From Oscillospiraceae bacterium (GTDB lineage: Bacteria > Bacillota > Clostridia > Oscillospirales > Oscillospiraceae), in assembly GCA_021202845.1 (NCBI GenBank), contig JAJQCF010000023.1:1-64000 (forward strand): a stretch of 64,000 bases of DNA, in the 5' to 3' direction. The notes beneath the pieces were generated by a model. The model was not told the DNA's origin and searched no databases. It worked only from the letters and a program-made list of their open reading frames with translations. Position 1 is the first letter of the stretch. The number at the start of each line of letters is the position of its first letter. The position numbers and the translations under genes were made by a program. Below, piece after piece: positions 18,112 through 27,384 of the stretch.

Positions 18112-19053
18112 TTACCTGACGCCCTTGTCGTAGGGGATGCCTTCGGCTTTGGGGGCGCGGGAGGTTTTGGAGGTGAAGGCCAGCACTATGAGGGAGATTA
18201 TATACGGCAGCATATTGTAGACCGTGCTGGGGATGTTGAGCGCGACCAAAATATCGAAGCCGGAGTAGACGTTGCTCAGCGCGCGGAACAGGCCGAACAG
18301 CAGCGCGGCCAGCGCTATGCGCACAGGCTTCCAGCCGCCGAATATCATAACGGCCAGCGCGAGGAAGCCGAAGCCCGCAACGCCGTTTTCAAACTTCCAG
18401 AGGCTGACGCCCGCGGTGATGTAGACGATGCCGCCCAGTCCGCCGAGCGCGCCGGAGATGAGCACGCCGGCGTAGCGCATTTTGTAGACGTTTATGCCCA
18501 CGCTGTCCGCCGCCTGCGGGTGCTCGCCGCAGGCCATGAGGCGCAGGCCGAAGCGTGTGCGGTAGAGCACTATCCACGAGGCCACGAGCAGGACAAGCGT
18601 TATGAGCATGAACCAGTTGAACTCAAAGCTGCCGATATTGACAATGAGGTTCTGCTTGGCGGTGACGTATTCAATCTCGCTGGAGACGTTGCTGGAGTCG
18701 GCGGCAGTGTTCATAGCCTTGACGAACACGGTCGCGCCCGCGGTGCCCAGCAGGTTCATGGCGGTGCCGACAAGCGTCTGGTCGGCGTTGAAGTTTATGG
18801 CGGCAACGGCCAGCAGCAGGGAGTAAATCATGCCCGCGAGCACGCTGGCGAGGACGATGCAGACAACTGAGACAAAGGCGTTCGTGTCGCTCGGCAGGAA
18901 CTTCATTGCCAGCGCGCCGCCCAGCGCGCCCAGCACCATTATGCCCTCAAGACCGATGTTGATAACGCCGGAGTGCTCGCTGAAGCAGCCGCCGAGGGCG
19001 ACAAGAATTAGCACCGAGGCGAAAATGAGCGTGTACTGAATGAGCAGCAGCAT
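18112..19053 (-). CDS. Nucleoside-type ABC transporter permease (NupQ/BmpC-like)
   Basis: A 313-residue membrane protein with about eight to nine hydrophobic segments and the branched-chain/ribose permease signature (GVINIGLEGIMVLGALGG, GVLISGALGGLGG). This matches the second permease of BMP-type nucleoside importers. Its start overlaps the stop of the first permease (TAATG). Together with that permease and the double ATPase it forms a three-gene importer operon. Purine nucleosides are the expected substrate from family knowledge. Confidence 0.88.
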   Translation of the reverse strand: MLLLIQYTLIFASVLILVALGGCFSEHSGVINIGLEGIMVLGALGGALAMKFLPSDTNAFVSVVCIVLASVLAGMIYSLLLAVAAINFNADQTLVGTAMNLLGTAGATVFVKAMNTAADSSNVSSEIEYVTAKQNLIVNIGSFEFNWFMLITLVLLVASWIVLYRTRFGLRLMACGEHPQAADSVGINVYKMRYAGVLISGALGGLGGIVYITAGVSLWKFENGVAGFGFLALAVMIFGGWKPVRIALAALLFGLFRALSNVYSGFDILVALNIPSTVYNMLPYIISLIVLAFTSKTSRAPKAEGIPYDKGVR

Positions 19054-20228
19054 TATTCATCGCCTCCTTTCTCGTTATCCTCACTGTCGCCTGCGGAGTC
19101 CTCCGCCGCGCGCGCTTTTTGCAGCTCCTTTTCCTGCTTGCGGTCAAGCCGCGTGTCGATGAAGGATTTGAAGAACAGCACGAAGCCGCACAGGTAAATT
19201 ATCAGCGAGGAGATGAGGTCGGAGGTCTGGGAGGAGTACATCGTCAGGTCAACATAAGCGCCGCCGCTGGTTATGTGCTGAATGAAGTAGGAAGCGAAGA
19301 TTGCGCCTATGGGGTTCAGTCCGCCGAGGAAGGCCGCGGCAATGCCGTTGAAGCCCATTGCGGGGACGGAGGCCTGCGTTGTCTGCCACTGCTCGTAGCC
19401 GGTGAGGTAGAACATTGCCGCGCCCATTCCGGCCAGCGCGCCGGCGATGAACATTGTCAGAATGACGTTGCGGCGCTCTTTCATGCCGCAGTACTTGGCG
19501 GCGTTGGGGTTCAGACCCGTGGCCTTGAGCTCGTAGCCGAGCTTTGTCTTTTCCAGCAGTACCCATATCAATATGGCGACGATGATGGCCAGCGGAATGG
19601 CGAGGCCGACATACTGGTTGCCGCCGAAAAGCTCGCCGAGACCGAGCGAGGGGATTACGCCGCCGGGGTTCGTGGAGGAGAGCACCAAGGTGTAGGGGCT
19701 GGTGGCCTCCTTGACCTTGCCCAAAATGAGGTTGGCCCCGTAGAGGCTAATCCAGTTGAGCATTATGCAGGAGATGACGACGTTGACGTTGCAGTAGGCC
19801 TTGAGCGCGCCGGAGATAGCGCCCAGAACGCCGCCCGCCAGCGCCGCGATGATGAACGCCGCCCACCACGGCATACCCGCGCCCAGAGTGAGGTAAAGGC
19901 AGGTAGCCGCGCCGATGACATACTGTCCGGCCGCGCCGATATTGAACAGGCCGACCTTGTAGGCAAACAGCACGCTCAGCGCGCACATGAGCAGCGGAGC
20001 GGTCTTGACCAGCGTGTTGCCGAGGTTTTTCAGCTGTATGCTGGGCTTTGTGGCGTTGAGGAAGTTCTTGAGAATTGCGATTATGGAGTCCCACGCGCCC
20101 TCGGGGTTGATTATGAGCAGCGCTATGTAGCCAACGAGCAGGCCGATTAGTATGCACAGCAACGAGGATATGAGCGACTGCACACCCTTGTTGCGCAGGA
20201 TAGAGCGTTTTTGCTTCATGTCTCTCAC
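19053..20228 (-). CDS. Nucleoside-type ABC transporter permease (NupP/BmpB-like)
   Basis: A 391-residue membrane protein with about nine to ten hydrophobic segments and the family motif YKVGLFNIGAAGQYVIGA. The C-terminal tail is charged and cytoplasmic (ARAAEDSAGDSEDNEKGGDE). It starts with an ATG inside the 3' end of the ATPase gene, and its stop overlaps the next permease. It is the first, longer permease of the nucleoside importer. Confidence 0.88.
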   Translation of the reverse strand: MRDMKQKRSILRNKGVQSLISSLLCILIGLLVGYIALLIINPEGAWDSIIAILKNFLNATKPSIQLKNLGNTLVKTAPLLMCALSVLFAYKVGLFNIGAAGQYVIGAATCLYLTLGAGMPWWAAFIIAALAGGVLGAISGALKAYCNVNVVISCIMLNWISLYGANLILGKVKEATSPYTLVLSSTNPGGVIPSLGLGELFGGNQYVGLAIPLAIIVAILIWVLLEKTKLGYELKATGLNPNAAKYCGMKERRNVILTMFIAGALAGMGAAMFYLTGYEQWQTTQASVPAMGFNGIAAAFLGGLNPIGAIFASYFIQHITSGGAYVDLTMYSSQTSDLISSLIIYLCGFVLFFKSFIDTRLDRKQEKELQKARAAEDSAGDSEDNEKGGDE

Positions 20229-21754
20229 GCCCCCTTCCTTTTAGCTCCGGCCATGTAGAGACCCATTTCCTCCACAGTGGTCGTCTTGGGGTCAAGCTCG
20301 CCGACAATTTCGCCCTCGTACATGACGAGTATGCGGTCGGACAGGCTCATCACCTCGTCCAGCTCGAGCGAGACGAGCAGGACGGCCATGCCGTTGTCGC
20401 GCTGGGCGACAATTTGGCGGTGAATGTATTCTATTGCGCCGACGTCCAGTCCGCGTGTGGGCTGCACGGCGATTAGCAGCTCGGGGGATTTGTCAATCTC
20501 GCGCGCGACGATGGCCTTTTGCTGGTTGCCGCCGGACATTGCGCGGGCAATGGTGACGGGACCTTGGCCGGAGCGTACGTCGTACTGCTCAATCAGCCCC
20601 TCGGCGTACTCGCGTATGGCGCGGCGCCGCAAAAATCCCGCCTTGGTGACAAAGCGCGGGTCGAAGTAGCTCTCCAGCACCATGTTGTCCTCAAGGGTGT
20701 AGTCCAGCACGAGGCCGTGCTTGTGGCGGTCCTCGGGAATGTGGCTCAGCTCCGCGTTGCGGCGGCGTATGGGCGCATGGGTGATGTCGTGGCCGCAGAG
20801 GGTTATGGTGCCGGCTTTGGCATTTTCCAGACCCGTGATGCCGTAGACAAGCTCTGTCTGGCCGTTGCCGTCAATGCCCGCCACGCAGACAATTTCGCCC
20901 GCGCGCACTTGGAAGTCCACGCCCTTGACCGCGTCGTTGGGGTGGGTGCGGGAGGCCACGGTCAGGCCGCGCACGTCCAGCACAACGTCTTTCGGCTTGG
21001 CCTCGTCCTTCTGCACGACGAACTCTACGTCGCGCCCTACCATCATGCGGCTGAGCGCTTCCTTTGAAGTCTCGGCAATGCTCACGGTGCCGACATACTT
21101 GCCCTTGCGCAGAACGGTGCAGCGGTCTGCGACCTCCATAATCTCGTTGAGCTTGTGGGAGATGAACAGAATGCTCTTGCCCTCGGCCACGAGGTTGCGC
21201 ATTATGTGCATGAGCTCCTCAATCTCCTGCGGCGTGAGCACGGCGGTCGGCTCGTCGAAGATGAGAATTTCGTTTTCGCGGTACAGCATTTTGAGAATTT
21301 CCGTGCGCTGCTGCATACCGACGGTAACGTCCTCAATTTTCGCGTCGAGGTCAACATTCAGCCCGTAGCGGTCGATGAGCTCCGTCACCTTGCGGCGCGC
21401 TTCCGCTTTTTGCAGAAAGCCGAGCTTTGTCGTCTCCACGCCGAGAATGATGTTGTCCAGCACGGTGAAGCACTCGATGAGCTTGAAGTGCTGGTGAACC
21501 ATGCCGATGCCGAGTGCGGTGGCGTCGTTGGGGTCTTTAATCTGTACCTCAACGCCGTCTTTTTTGATAACTCCCTCCTCGGCCTGATACAAGCCGAACA
21601 GTACGCTCATGAGCGTGGATTTTCCCGCGCCGTTTTCTCCCAGAAGCGCGTGTATTTCTCCCCGCCTGAGCTGGAGCGTGATGTTGTCGTTGGCGATGAT
21701 GCCGGGGAAACGCTTGGTGATGTTGAGCATTTCAATGGCATAGTTCTCGTCCAA
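20225..21754 (-). CDS. Nucleoside-type ABC transporter ATP-binding protein (two ABC domains)
   Basis: About 509 residues with two ATPase domains, as in the ribose/nucleoside importer class. The first has Walker A GENGAGKST and Walker B EILIFDEPTAVL. The second has a degenerate Walker A (GIDGNGQTE) and signature MSGGNQQKAIVARE. The start is taken as TTG at 21754, because AGAAGGTGG lies just 5 nt upstream. The GTG at 21763 is inside that Shine-Dalgarno sequence and is a less likely start. It is the first gene of the operon. No BMP/NupN-like binding lipoprotein gene lies beside it. Confidence 0.9.
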   Translation of the reverse strand: MDENYAIEMLNITKRFPGIIANDNITLQLRRGEIHALLGENGAGKSTLMSVLFGLYQAEEGVIKKDGVEVQIKDPNDATALGIGMVHQHFKLIECFTVLDNIILGVETTKLGFLQKAEARRKVTELIDRYGLNVDLDAKIEDVTVGMQQRTEILKMLYRENEILIFDEPTAVLTPQEIEELMHIMRNLVAEGKSILFISHKLNEIMEVADRCTVLRKGKYVGTVSIAETSKEALSRMMVGRDVEFVVQKDEAKPKDVVLDVRGLTVASRTHPNDAVKGVDFQVRAGEIVCVAGIDGNGQTELVYGITGLENAKAGTITLCGHDITHAPIRRRNAELSHIPEDRHKHGLVLDYTLEDNMVLESYFDPRFVTKAGFLRRRAIREYAEGLIEQYDVRSGQGPVTIARAMSGGNQQKAIVAREIDKSPELLIAVQPTRGLDVGAIEYIHRQIVAQRDNGMAVLLVSLELDEVMSLSDRILVMYEGEIVGELDPKTTTVEEMGLYMAGAKRKGA

Positions 21755-21858
21755 TCGAACCACCTTCTCTCTTTTATATTAACTGGGTGTTACGCTCTAA
21801 TTTGGAACATCGGCATATAAAGCCGCTCTGTTTTGCCTGATTCATTATTTATTCATAT

Positions 21859-21887
21859 ATTGTACTATACATTTCACGGTAAAGCAA
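21859..21887 (-). promoter_or_regulatory. Promoter of the nucleoside importer operon
   Basis: On the minus strand: TTGCTT (21887-21882), 17-nt spacer, TACAAT (21864-21859). The leader is about 100 nt long. No purine-riboswitch core is recognised in it. Confidence 0.6.
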
Positions 21888-21916
21888 ACATTTTTAAAAA
21901 ATAATTTGGCGGGGCC

Positions 21917-22585
21917 TTATCTCGGCTCCGCCGTGCGGTGATACACTATGAAGTCGGCCACCGCGCATATCGGCAGCGCCGCCAAAACGTCCAGCAGCGA
22001 GTGCTGCTTGAGGAAAAGCGTGGATACGCAAATAAGCAAGGCTGCCAGCAGGAATACGGCGCGCCAACGGGGCGTGCTGAAGTGTTTGCTGTGCCACGCG
22101 GCGAGCATGACGGCCACGGAGCCGATTACGTGTATGGAGGGGCAGACGTTGGTGATGGTGTCGAACTGATAAAAAGCGGCCATAAAGCGAGTGAATATGT
22201 TGTCCCGCGCGAACTCCGTCGGGCGCAGGTTCTGGCAGGTGGGAAACAACAGATATATGAGCATGGCGGCGGAGTAGGTGAGCATTATGAAGTGCATAAA
22301 TTTTTTGAAGCTCTCCACGTCAAAAAGCAGCGTGTAGATGTGCATACCCACAAGGAACACGAACCAGAAGAGATAGGGGATGAGAAAGTATTCGCAAAAC
22401 GGTATTATATCGTCCACCGCGCAGTGCATGGGGTAGTAGCTCCCGCCCACGCCGATGCGCTCCACAAACAGGAATGCCAGCCCGAAAAACGGCCAGTACA
22501 GCAGCAGCTTCAGGTGCCGCCACTTGGGCGAGCCGAGTCCGTCGTGCGCCAGCTCGCGGTAGTCAACCATTTCATTTTTGAGCAT
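21917..22585 (-). CDS. PAP2-family phosphatase, membrane (start codon separated from its Shine-Dalgarno by an IS)
   Basis: A 222-residue integral membrane protein with six hydrophobic segments and PAP2 motifs: CPSIHVIGS (motif 2) and STLFLKQHSLLDVL (motif 3, with the nucleophilic His). It would dephosphorylate a lipid phosphate or pyrophosphate at the membrane. It lay directly downstream of the glucosyltransferase at 23375-24835 and was translationally coupled to it. The ATG at 22585 now touches the TTAA target duplication of an IS5-family element. The GGGAGG that would have served as its ribosome-binding site is on the far side of the element, at about 23727-23733. Expression may now be low, or rely on an internal ATG six codons in. 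Confidence 0.82.
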   Translation of the reverse strand: MLKNEMVDYRELAHDGLGSPKWRHLKLLLYWPFFGLAFLFVERIGVGGSYYPMHCAVDDIIPFCEYFLIPYLFWFVFLVGMHIYTLLFDVESFKKFMHFIMLTYSAAMLIYLLFPTCQNLRPTEFARDNIFTRFMAAFYQFDTITNVCPSIHVIGSVAVMLAAWHSKHFSTPRWRAVFLLAALLICVSTLFLKQHSLLDVLAALPICAVADFIVYHRTAEPR

Positions 22586-23725
22586 TTAAGATAATACCGC
22601 ACAAAACTAAAACGTGTATAGAGGCCCAAAAGTGGTAAAATAAATTTATGGATAAACAAATAAGCCTGTCTGCACTGAACGATGAATTATCTCGGGTGCG
22701 GACGAAAAAGAAAAAATTTCTCGAGCAAATTGAGCGCATTGTTCCCTGGGGAGAATGGATTTCCATGATTCGGCCGTACTATTATAAAGGAGAGCGCGGC
22801 AATAAACCCTATGACTTGGAACTGATGCTGCGACTGTATTTGCTGCAAAATCTCTACAACTTGTCCGACGAGGCCACGGTTGCCGAGGTAATTGACAGTC
22901 GCGCCTTCTCAGAGTTCTGCGGCGTGGATTCAAGCAATCAAGTGCCAAACGGCGACACGCTGGGGCGATTTCGCAACATCTTGGTGCGGAATCAATTGCA
23001 GGAACAGCTCTTTGCCCAAGTTGTAGCATTGCTGATGGAAAAAGGACTTCTTCTGAGGCAGGGAACGATTGTGGATTCCACCATTATCTCTGCCCCTTCG
23101 TCCACAAAGAACCGAGAGAAGCAGCGAGACCCCGAGGCTCATTCGGTGAAGAAGGGAAACACATGGCACTTTGGATACAAAGCCCATGTGGGAGCGGACA
23201 AGGACAGCGGGCTGGTGCATACAGTTGAAGTGACTGCCGCCAACACGCACGATGTCACCATGACCCAAAGCTGTTGACCGGAGAAGAAGAGGAAGTCTAC
23301 GGAGACAGCGGTTATCTTGGCGCTGAAAAGCGAAAAGATGCTGTCAAAAAGAACAAAGCCGGAAAACGAATCCGTTATAAAATCAATCGCCGCCCATCCC
23401 AAATCAAAAGACAGTCCGCCAAGTCACAGGCACAGTTAAAACGCAGAGAACACGAAAAATCATCCGTACGAGCCAAAGTAGAGCACGTCTTTGCTGTGGT
23501 AAAAGTGCAGCTACGATTCCGAAAGACACGATATCGAGGTCTGCGAAAACAGGTCGCAAAACTGAACATGATGTTTGCACTGGCAAATCTCCTTTTGGCT
23601 GACAGGCTCTGCCTGACGGCTTGATTTGTTATGCCTTTGCAAGAAGAACGCCTGCTTCTCCACGCTATTTGCGCTTTTCGTGAATGGCGTGGAGGTTTTC
23701 TTGCGGTTATGCGGTGCTGCCTTAA
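22586..23725. mobile_element. IS5-family insertion sequence with TTAA target duplication
   Basis: The element spans about 22590-23721 (1132 bp), flanked by TTAA at 22586-22589 and 23722-23725, matching the YTAR target preference of IS5-group elements. The imperfect terminal repeats read GATAATACCGCACAA (left) and GGCAGCACCGCATAA (right, complement). The first differences are all transitions. The transposase is frameshifted. Removing the element and one TTAA restores an overlapping glucosyltransferase-PAP2 gene pair, which supports these exact boundaries. Confidence 0.88.
22648..23624 (+). pseudogene. IS5-family transposase, frameshifted
   Basis: The first frame (22648-23277, 209 residues) has the N-terminal IS5 domain and the first catalytic Asp (IVDSTIIS). 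The second frame (through 23624) has the second Asp (EVYGDSGYLG) and the Glu (RAKVEHVFAVVK). They join if one base is added near 23264-23266, where the sequence has CCC; ATGACCCCAAAG would restore the frame. The frame change is -1, but the heptamer is not phased for canonical tandem slippage. A point deletion (or read error) is therefore more likely than programmed frameshifting. The DDE triad is split, so the element is probably inactive as read. Confidence 0.85.
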
Positions 23726-24835
23726 GCCGCCTCCCGACAGAATACTGTAAATTTTCTCTGCGGCGTTGCCCTCGAACAGAGACTGCGCTTTCCTGCTCAT
23801 GGCCTCGCGCGCCGCGTCGTCTTTCAGCAGAGCGGTGCAGCGCTCGGTCAGCTCCTCCGCGCCCTCCGCCGTGACCGCGGCTCCCGCGGCGAGGAAGAAG
23901 TCCATGTTGTAAGTCTCGCAGCCCGCCACGGCGTTTATCAGCACCATTGGCAGCCCCTTGACCGCCGCCTCCGTCACGCTGATGCCGCCCGGCTTTGTCA
24001 GGTACAAGTCAGCGCTGTCCATCAGCAGCGGCACTTGGTCTGTGTAGCCTAAAATTTTTATTCTCTCGTCTCCGGCAGTCGCCCTGAGGAGCTGCCTGCG
24101 CAGCCGCGTGTTGGTGCCGCAGATAATGGTGACGAAGATATTGCCGTCCGACAGGCGGTGCAGACGCTCCGCCATCTCGTGTATCGGCCCGCAGCCCATG
24201 CTGCCGCACATGACCAGCAGGTGGCGCGCCGTCTTGTCCACGCCGCAGCGCAGCCGCGCCGCGGCTTTGTCCGTCCGATTATAAAATGCGCGGCGCACCG
24301 GCAGCCCGCTCGCTGTGAGCTTTTCCCGCGCAATGCCGCAGCGCGCGAACTCCTCCGCCAGCGAGGCGTCGGGTATAAAGTAGATGTCCAAGTCGCTCTG
24401 CTCCATGCCGGGACTGCACGTATAGTCCGTGGCGACAAAGGCGCTCGGCAGCGGCAGACTGTATTTTTTCCGCACGTCGGTGAGCATGAGCGCGGAAAAT
24501 ACGTGTGTGCAGACCACCGCGTCGTAGTCCTGCCCGCACAAAAAGTCGCGCAGCCGCTCCGTGCCGGAGGTCAGCATACGGTAGGCGGCGGAGTCCTCCG
24601 CGAACACGTTGGGGTGCTGCTCGCAGAAGGTGTAGCCGCTGCTGAAGGCTCTGGGAGCGTGGCGGTAAACGCGGACGAACCACGAGCACATAAAGCGCGA
24701 GGCCTCCTCGGAAATAAACGCCAGCGCGTCCCTGACCTCGCAGCTGTCGCCGTGGGCGGCAAACGTCTCCCGCAGCGCCTCCGCGCAGGAGTTGTGCCCC
24801 TGTCCGGTGTTGCAGCTCAGTATTAAAATGTTCAT
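23375..24835 (-). CDS. Diacylglycerol glucosyltransferase-like (UgtP/MGDG-synthase family), C-terminus replaced by antisense IS sequence
   Basis: Residues 1-370 are a GT28-type enzyme: N-terminal MNILILSCNTGQGHNSCAEA and C-terminal donor-binding KPGGISVTEAAVKGLPMVLI. It would transfer glucose from UDP-glucose to diacylglycerol to make membrane glycolipids. Native reading would end at about residue 375 with GGG-LNAQK and a stop overlapping the PAP2 gene. The IS5 insertion at the TTAA changes the codons from residue 372 and adds about 115 residues read antisense through the IS, for 486 in all. The catalytic part is intact. The added tail is Arg-rich and has no homology expectation. Start ATG at 24835, with AAGGTGG about 12 nt upstream. 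Confidence 0.85.
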   Translation of the reverse strand: MNILILSCNTGQGHNSCAEALRETFAAHGDSCEVRDALAFISEEASRFMCSWFVRVYRHAPRAFSSGYTFCEQHPNVFAEDSAAYRMLTSGTERLRDFLCGQDYDAVVCTHVFSALMLTDVRKKYSLPLPSAFVATDYTCSPGMEQSDLDIYFIPDASLAEEFARCGIAREKLTASGLPVRRAFYNRTDKAAARLRCGVDKTARHLLVMCGSMGCGPIHEMAERLHRLSDGNIFVTIICGTNTRLRRQLLRATAGDERIKILGYTDQVPLLMDSADLYLTKPGGISVTEAAVKGLPMVLINAVAGCETYNMDFFLAAGAAVTAEGAEELTERCTALLKDDAAREAMSRKAQSLFEGNAAEKIYSILSGGGLRQHRITARKPPRHSRKAQIAWRSRRSSCKGITNQAVRQSLSAKRRFASANIMFSFATCFRRPRYRVFRNRSCTFTTAKTCSTLARTDDFSCSLRFNCACDLADCLLIWDGRRLIL

Positions 24836-25119
24836 TTATGCTTGCGCCACCTTGTTGTCATTTAATACACCACACCGTTTTTCACACTTTGCCAAGCAGC
24901 GTATTCGGTGTTGAGCACGGTCTGTAATTCTTATGCCTTGTGTACTCCTATTATATCAGTATAAAGCAGAAATTAAAAGAACGAAATTTCCCGCAATGTC
25001 TCATCAAAGCGGGAACCGCCCGAACGAAAGGGCATATTTTCTAAAAAGATACAAAATTTAATGGTAATTTAAGCTACGGGTGATAAAATAGCAAAGAATC
25101 AAAAAGGAGGTTTTTTCTC

Positions 25120-27237
25120 TTGAAAAAAATCACATCAATACTTTGCACCCTCGCCCTGCTTGTCGGCTTGACGGCCTGCGGCGGGGCGAGCTCCGGCTCG
25201 GAGGCGGCGAAGGACGCAGAGACTGCGGAGGCTGCCGCGGAGACAGCGGTTTCGGAGAGCGGTGCGGTGGTTTCCGAGAAGGAGTACATCGAAGCCGCGC
25301 TCAACCTTGCCAACAACACGGACTACACTTGGAGCTACGACGAAAGCGCGGACGCTTGGGTCATGTCCATTGTCTCCGCCGTGGCCTATCCGGAGATTGA
25401 GGACGAGGAGGGCGTTTCCGTCTGCGTACCCGGCGGCTATGTTGTAGGTATCGACACCGACGCCGACGGGGAGGCCGACGTAACGGCGGACAACTATACG
25501 GACGCTGTCAACGGCGCGCTCGTCATTGATTACGACGCCGAGATTACCAGCACCAACGGTCAGGTGTACACGGCTGCCGCGGCCCCCGTGATTCTCAACA
25601 CCGGCGCGGCGGGCTACTCGTCGTCCACCAACACGCTGGCCTCTACCACCTACGCCGCCGAGGGCTATATCAACGTCTCCTGCGGCAACCGCGGCAAGCA
25701 GGACACGGCGGTCGATGAAAACGGCGATGCCTATTACACCGGCGACGCACCCTCCTGCCTTGCCGACCAGAAGGCCGCGGCGCGGTTCGTCAAATACAAT
25801 ATTCTCCTCGGCAATCTCCCCGGAAGCGCGGAGTATTTTGTCTCCACCGGCGGCTCCGGCGGCGGCGCGCACGCGACCATGTTTGCCGCCACATCCAATA
25901 ATCCCGATTTCTACCCCTATCAGGAGGCCGTGGGCGCTGTCGGCTGCTATCTGAACGAAGACGGCAGCTATACCACCACCGTCACCATTGACGGCGAGGA
26001 AGTTTCCCTTTCCGACGGCGCTTGGGGCTGCATTGCTTACAGCGCAATTACCTCGCTCTATGAGGCCGATATGGCTCTGGCTTTCGAGTATTATCTGGAT
26101 ACCGACTACTCTTTCGGCAGCGATTTTCAGGCGCAGCTGGCCGAGTACCTCTCGGTTGAGTATATAGACTATATCAATGCGCAGAACCTCAGTGTTCGGG
26201 AGGCCGATGCCGGCTTTGACTTGGACGGCGACGGCGCGTTTGACAGCACTGTTGCCCTGACTATTGAATACGACGAGGATTTATACGCGGATACCAACGG
26301 CTATGGCGGCACTTACCTCGACCTTTATCTGGCGGAGTTTGTCTCCAATCTCCAATGGTATATGGACAATCTGGACTATGCCGAGGGCTGGACTTGGTTC
26401 AACGCCGACGGCAGTGCGCTGTCCGACGAGGAAGTCGCCGCCATGACCGCGGCTGACAAGGCGGCTGCGTTTATCGAGGGGCGTTATACTGCCGCAAGTT
26501 CCGGCGGCATGGGCGGCGGTCTGCCCAGCGGCATGAACGGCGCTGCGGACTTTGCCGGAGGCAGAGGTGAGCGCTCCGAAGGAGAGATGCCCGATATGAA
26601 CGGTCTGCCGGACAGCACCGGCATGGGTACGCCGCACGAAGGTGAAGCTGGCGGTACGGACGGTATGCGCGGCGGCTCTTCAATCACCAACGAGAATGTG
26701 GAAACCGCCGGCGACGCTATGGACGTGGGCACTCCCGAGGAGGGTACTACCCAAGCCGCGGGCAGCTCCACCGACTCCAACAACTACGCAAGCTACGAAG
26801 AAATGGTGGCCGCTTATGCCGCCGACATCGAGTGGCAGTGGGACGGCGGCCACGTTCCCTCCGAGGTGCTAAGCGAGTCTTTCGCGCTCTATGTAGACCA
26901 AATGTACGCCGAGTACGCGGACGACGCCGCGGTGGAAACTCCCGCAGCGGAGCCCCAAACCGCTAACGGAACCGCTGATGAGGCCACGGGAACCGACCTC
27001 AGCGGCTGGGTTGATTGCTCCGACATCGGCAATGTCACCTTCTCCCTGTCCGACGCGGTGTCCTACCGTACCGCCGGAGCGAGCAAAGCCATGCCGGGCT
27101 TCGACGTGATTGACTACGGTCAGGAGGACTACGTGTTCGGCAGCGCCGAGCAGGACGCAAGGCACTGGAACACATTCCTGCTGAAAATATTCCAAGAGCA
27201 CGCAGACACCCTCGCAGAGCTGTTCAACGCAGGATAA
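25120..27237 (+). CDS. Alpha/beta-hydrolase lipoprotein, subtype-B tannase/feruloyl-esterase-like
   Basis: A 705-residue lipoprotein with lipobox LTACGG (Cys20). The segments NVSCGNRGKQ, CLADQKAAARFVKYN and STGGSGGGAHATMFAATSNNPDFYPY match the order seen in bacterial subtype-B tannases, with a GxSxG-type nucleophile in GGSGGG. The C-terminus has FDVIDYGQEDYVFG...ARHWNTF, which fits the family's acid/His end. Between them, at about residues 463-560, is a low-complexity Gly/Met/Glu-rich insertion. Likely role: extracellular esterase on plant phenolic esters; substrate is inferred. The start is TTG with AAAGGAGG about 10 nt upstream. It is monocistronic, with a hairpin following. Confidence 0.72.
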   Translation: MKKITSILCTLALLVGLTACGGASSGSEAAKDAETAEAAAETAVSESGAVVSEKEYIEAALNLANNTDYTWSYDESADAWVMSIVSAVAYPEIEDEEGVSVCVPGGYVVGIDTDADGEADVTADNYTDAVNGALVIDYDAEITSTNGQVYTAAAAPVILNTGAAGYSSSTNTLASTTYAAEGYINVSCGNRGKQDTAVDENGDAYYTGDAPSCLADQKAAARFVKYNILLGNLPGSAEYFVSTGGSGGGAHATMFAATSNNPDFYPYQEAVGAVGCYLNEDGSYTTTVTIDGEEVSLSDGAWGCIAYSAITSLYEADMALAFEYYLDTDYSFGSDFQAQLAEYLSVEYIDYINAQNLSVREADAGFDLDGDGAFDSTVALTIEYDEDLYADTNGYGGTYLDLYLAEFVSNLQWYMDNLDYAEGWTWFNADGSALSDEEVAAMTAADKAAAFIEGRYTAASSGGMGGGLPSGMNGAADFAGGRGERSEGEMPDMNGLPDSTGMGTPHEGEAGGTDGMRGGSSITNENVETAGDAMDVGTPEEGTTQAAGSSTDSNNYASYEEMVAAYAADIEWQWDGGHVPSEVLSESFALYVDQMYAEYADDAAVETPAAEPQTANGTADEATGTDLSGWVDCSDIGNVTFSLSDAVSYRTAGASKAMPGFDVIDYGQEDYVFGSAEQDARHWNTFLLKIFQEHADTLAELFNAG

Positions 27238-27264
27238 ACGCGATTTTCACAATTTATAATAAGG

Positions 27265-27294
27265 CAGCCGACCCGCAAATTCGCGGGTCGGCTG
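27265..27294 (+). terminator. Hairpin after the tannase-like gene
   Basis: A 12-bp perfect stem, CAGCCGACCCGC (27265-27276) with its complement (27283-27294), and a 6-nt loop. The T-tract after it is weak. Confidence 0.65.
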
Positions 27295-27384
27295 TCGGGC
27301 GGTTATGAAACTTTCCGCGAGTGAATAATTTCTCTCCCAACTGGCTACAATAGGCGCAATACATAGGACCGTGGAGGGATTGGC

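Noticed and set aside
21764..21860. A purine riboswitch in the leader of the nucleoside importer operon
   Set aside because: The conserved purine-riboswitch core and paired loops are not visible in this roughly 100-nt leader.
23255..23285. Programmed ribosomal frameshift in the IS5 transposase
   Set aside because: The CCCAAAG heptamer is not in the phase needed for tandem -1 slippage, and a single missing C explains the break.
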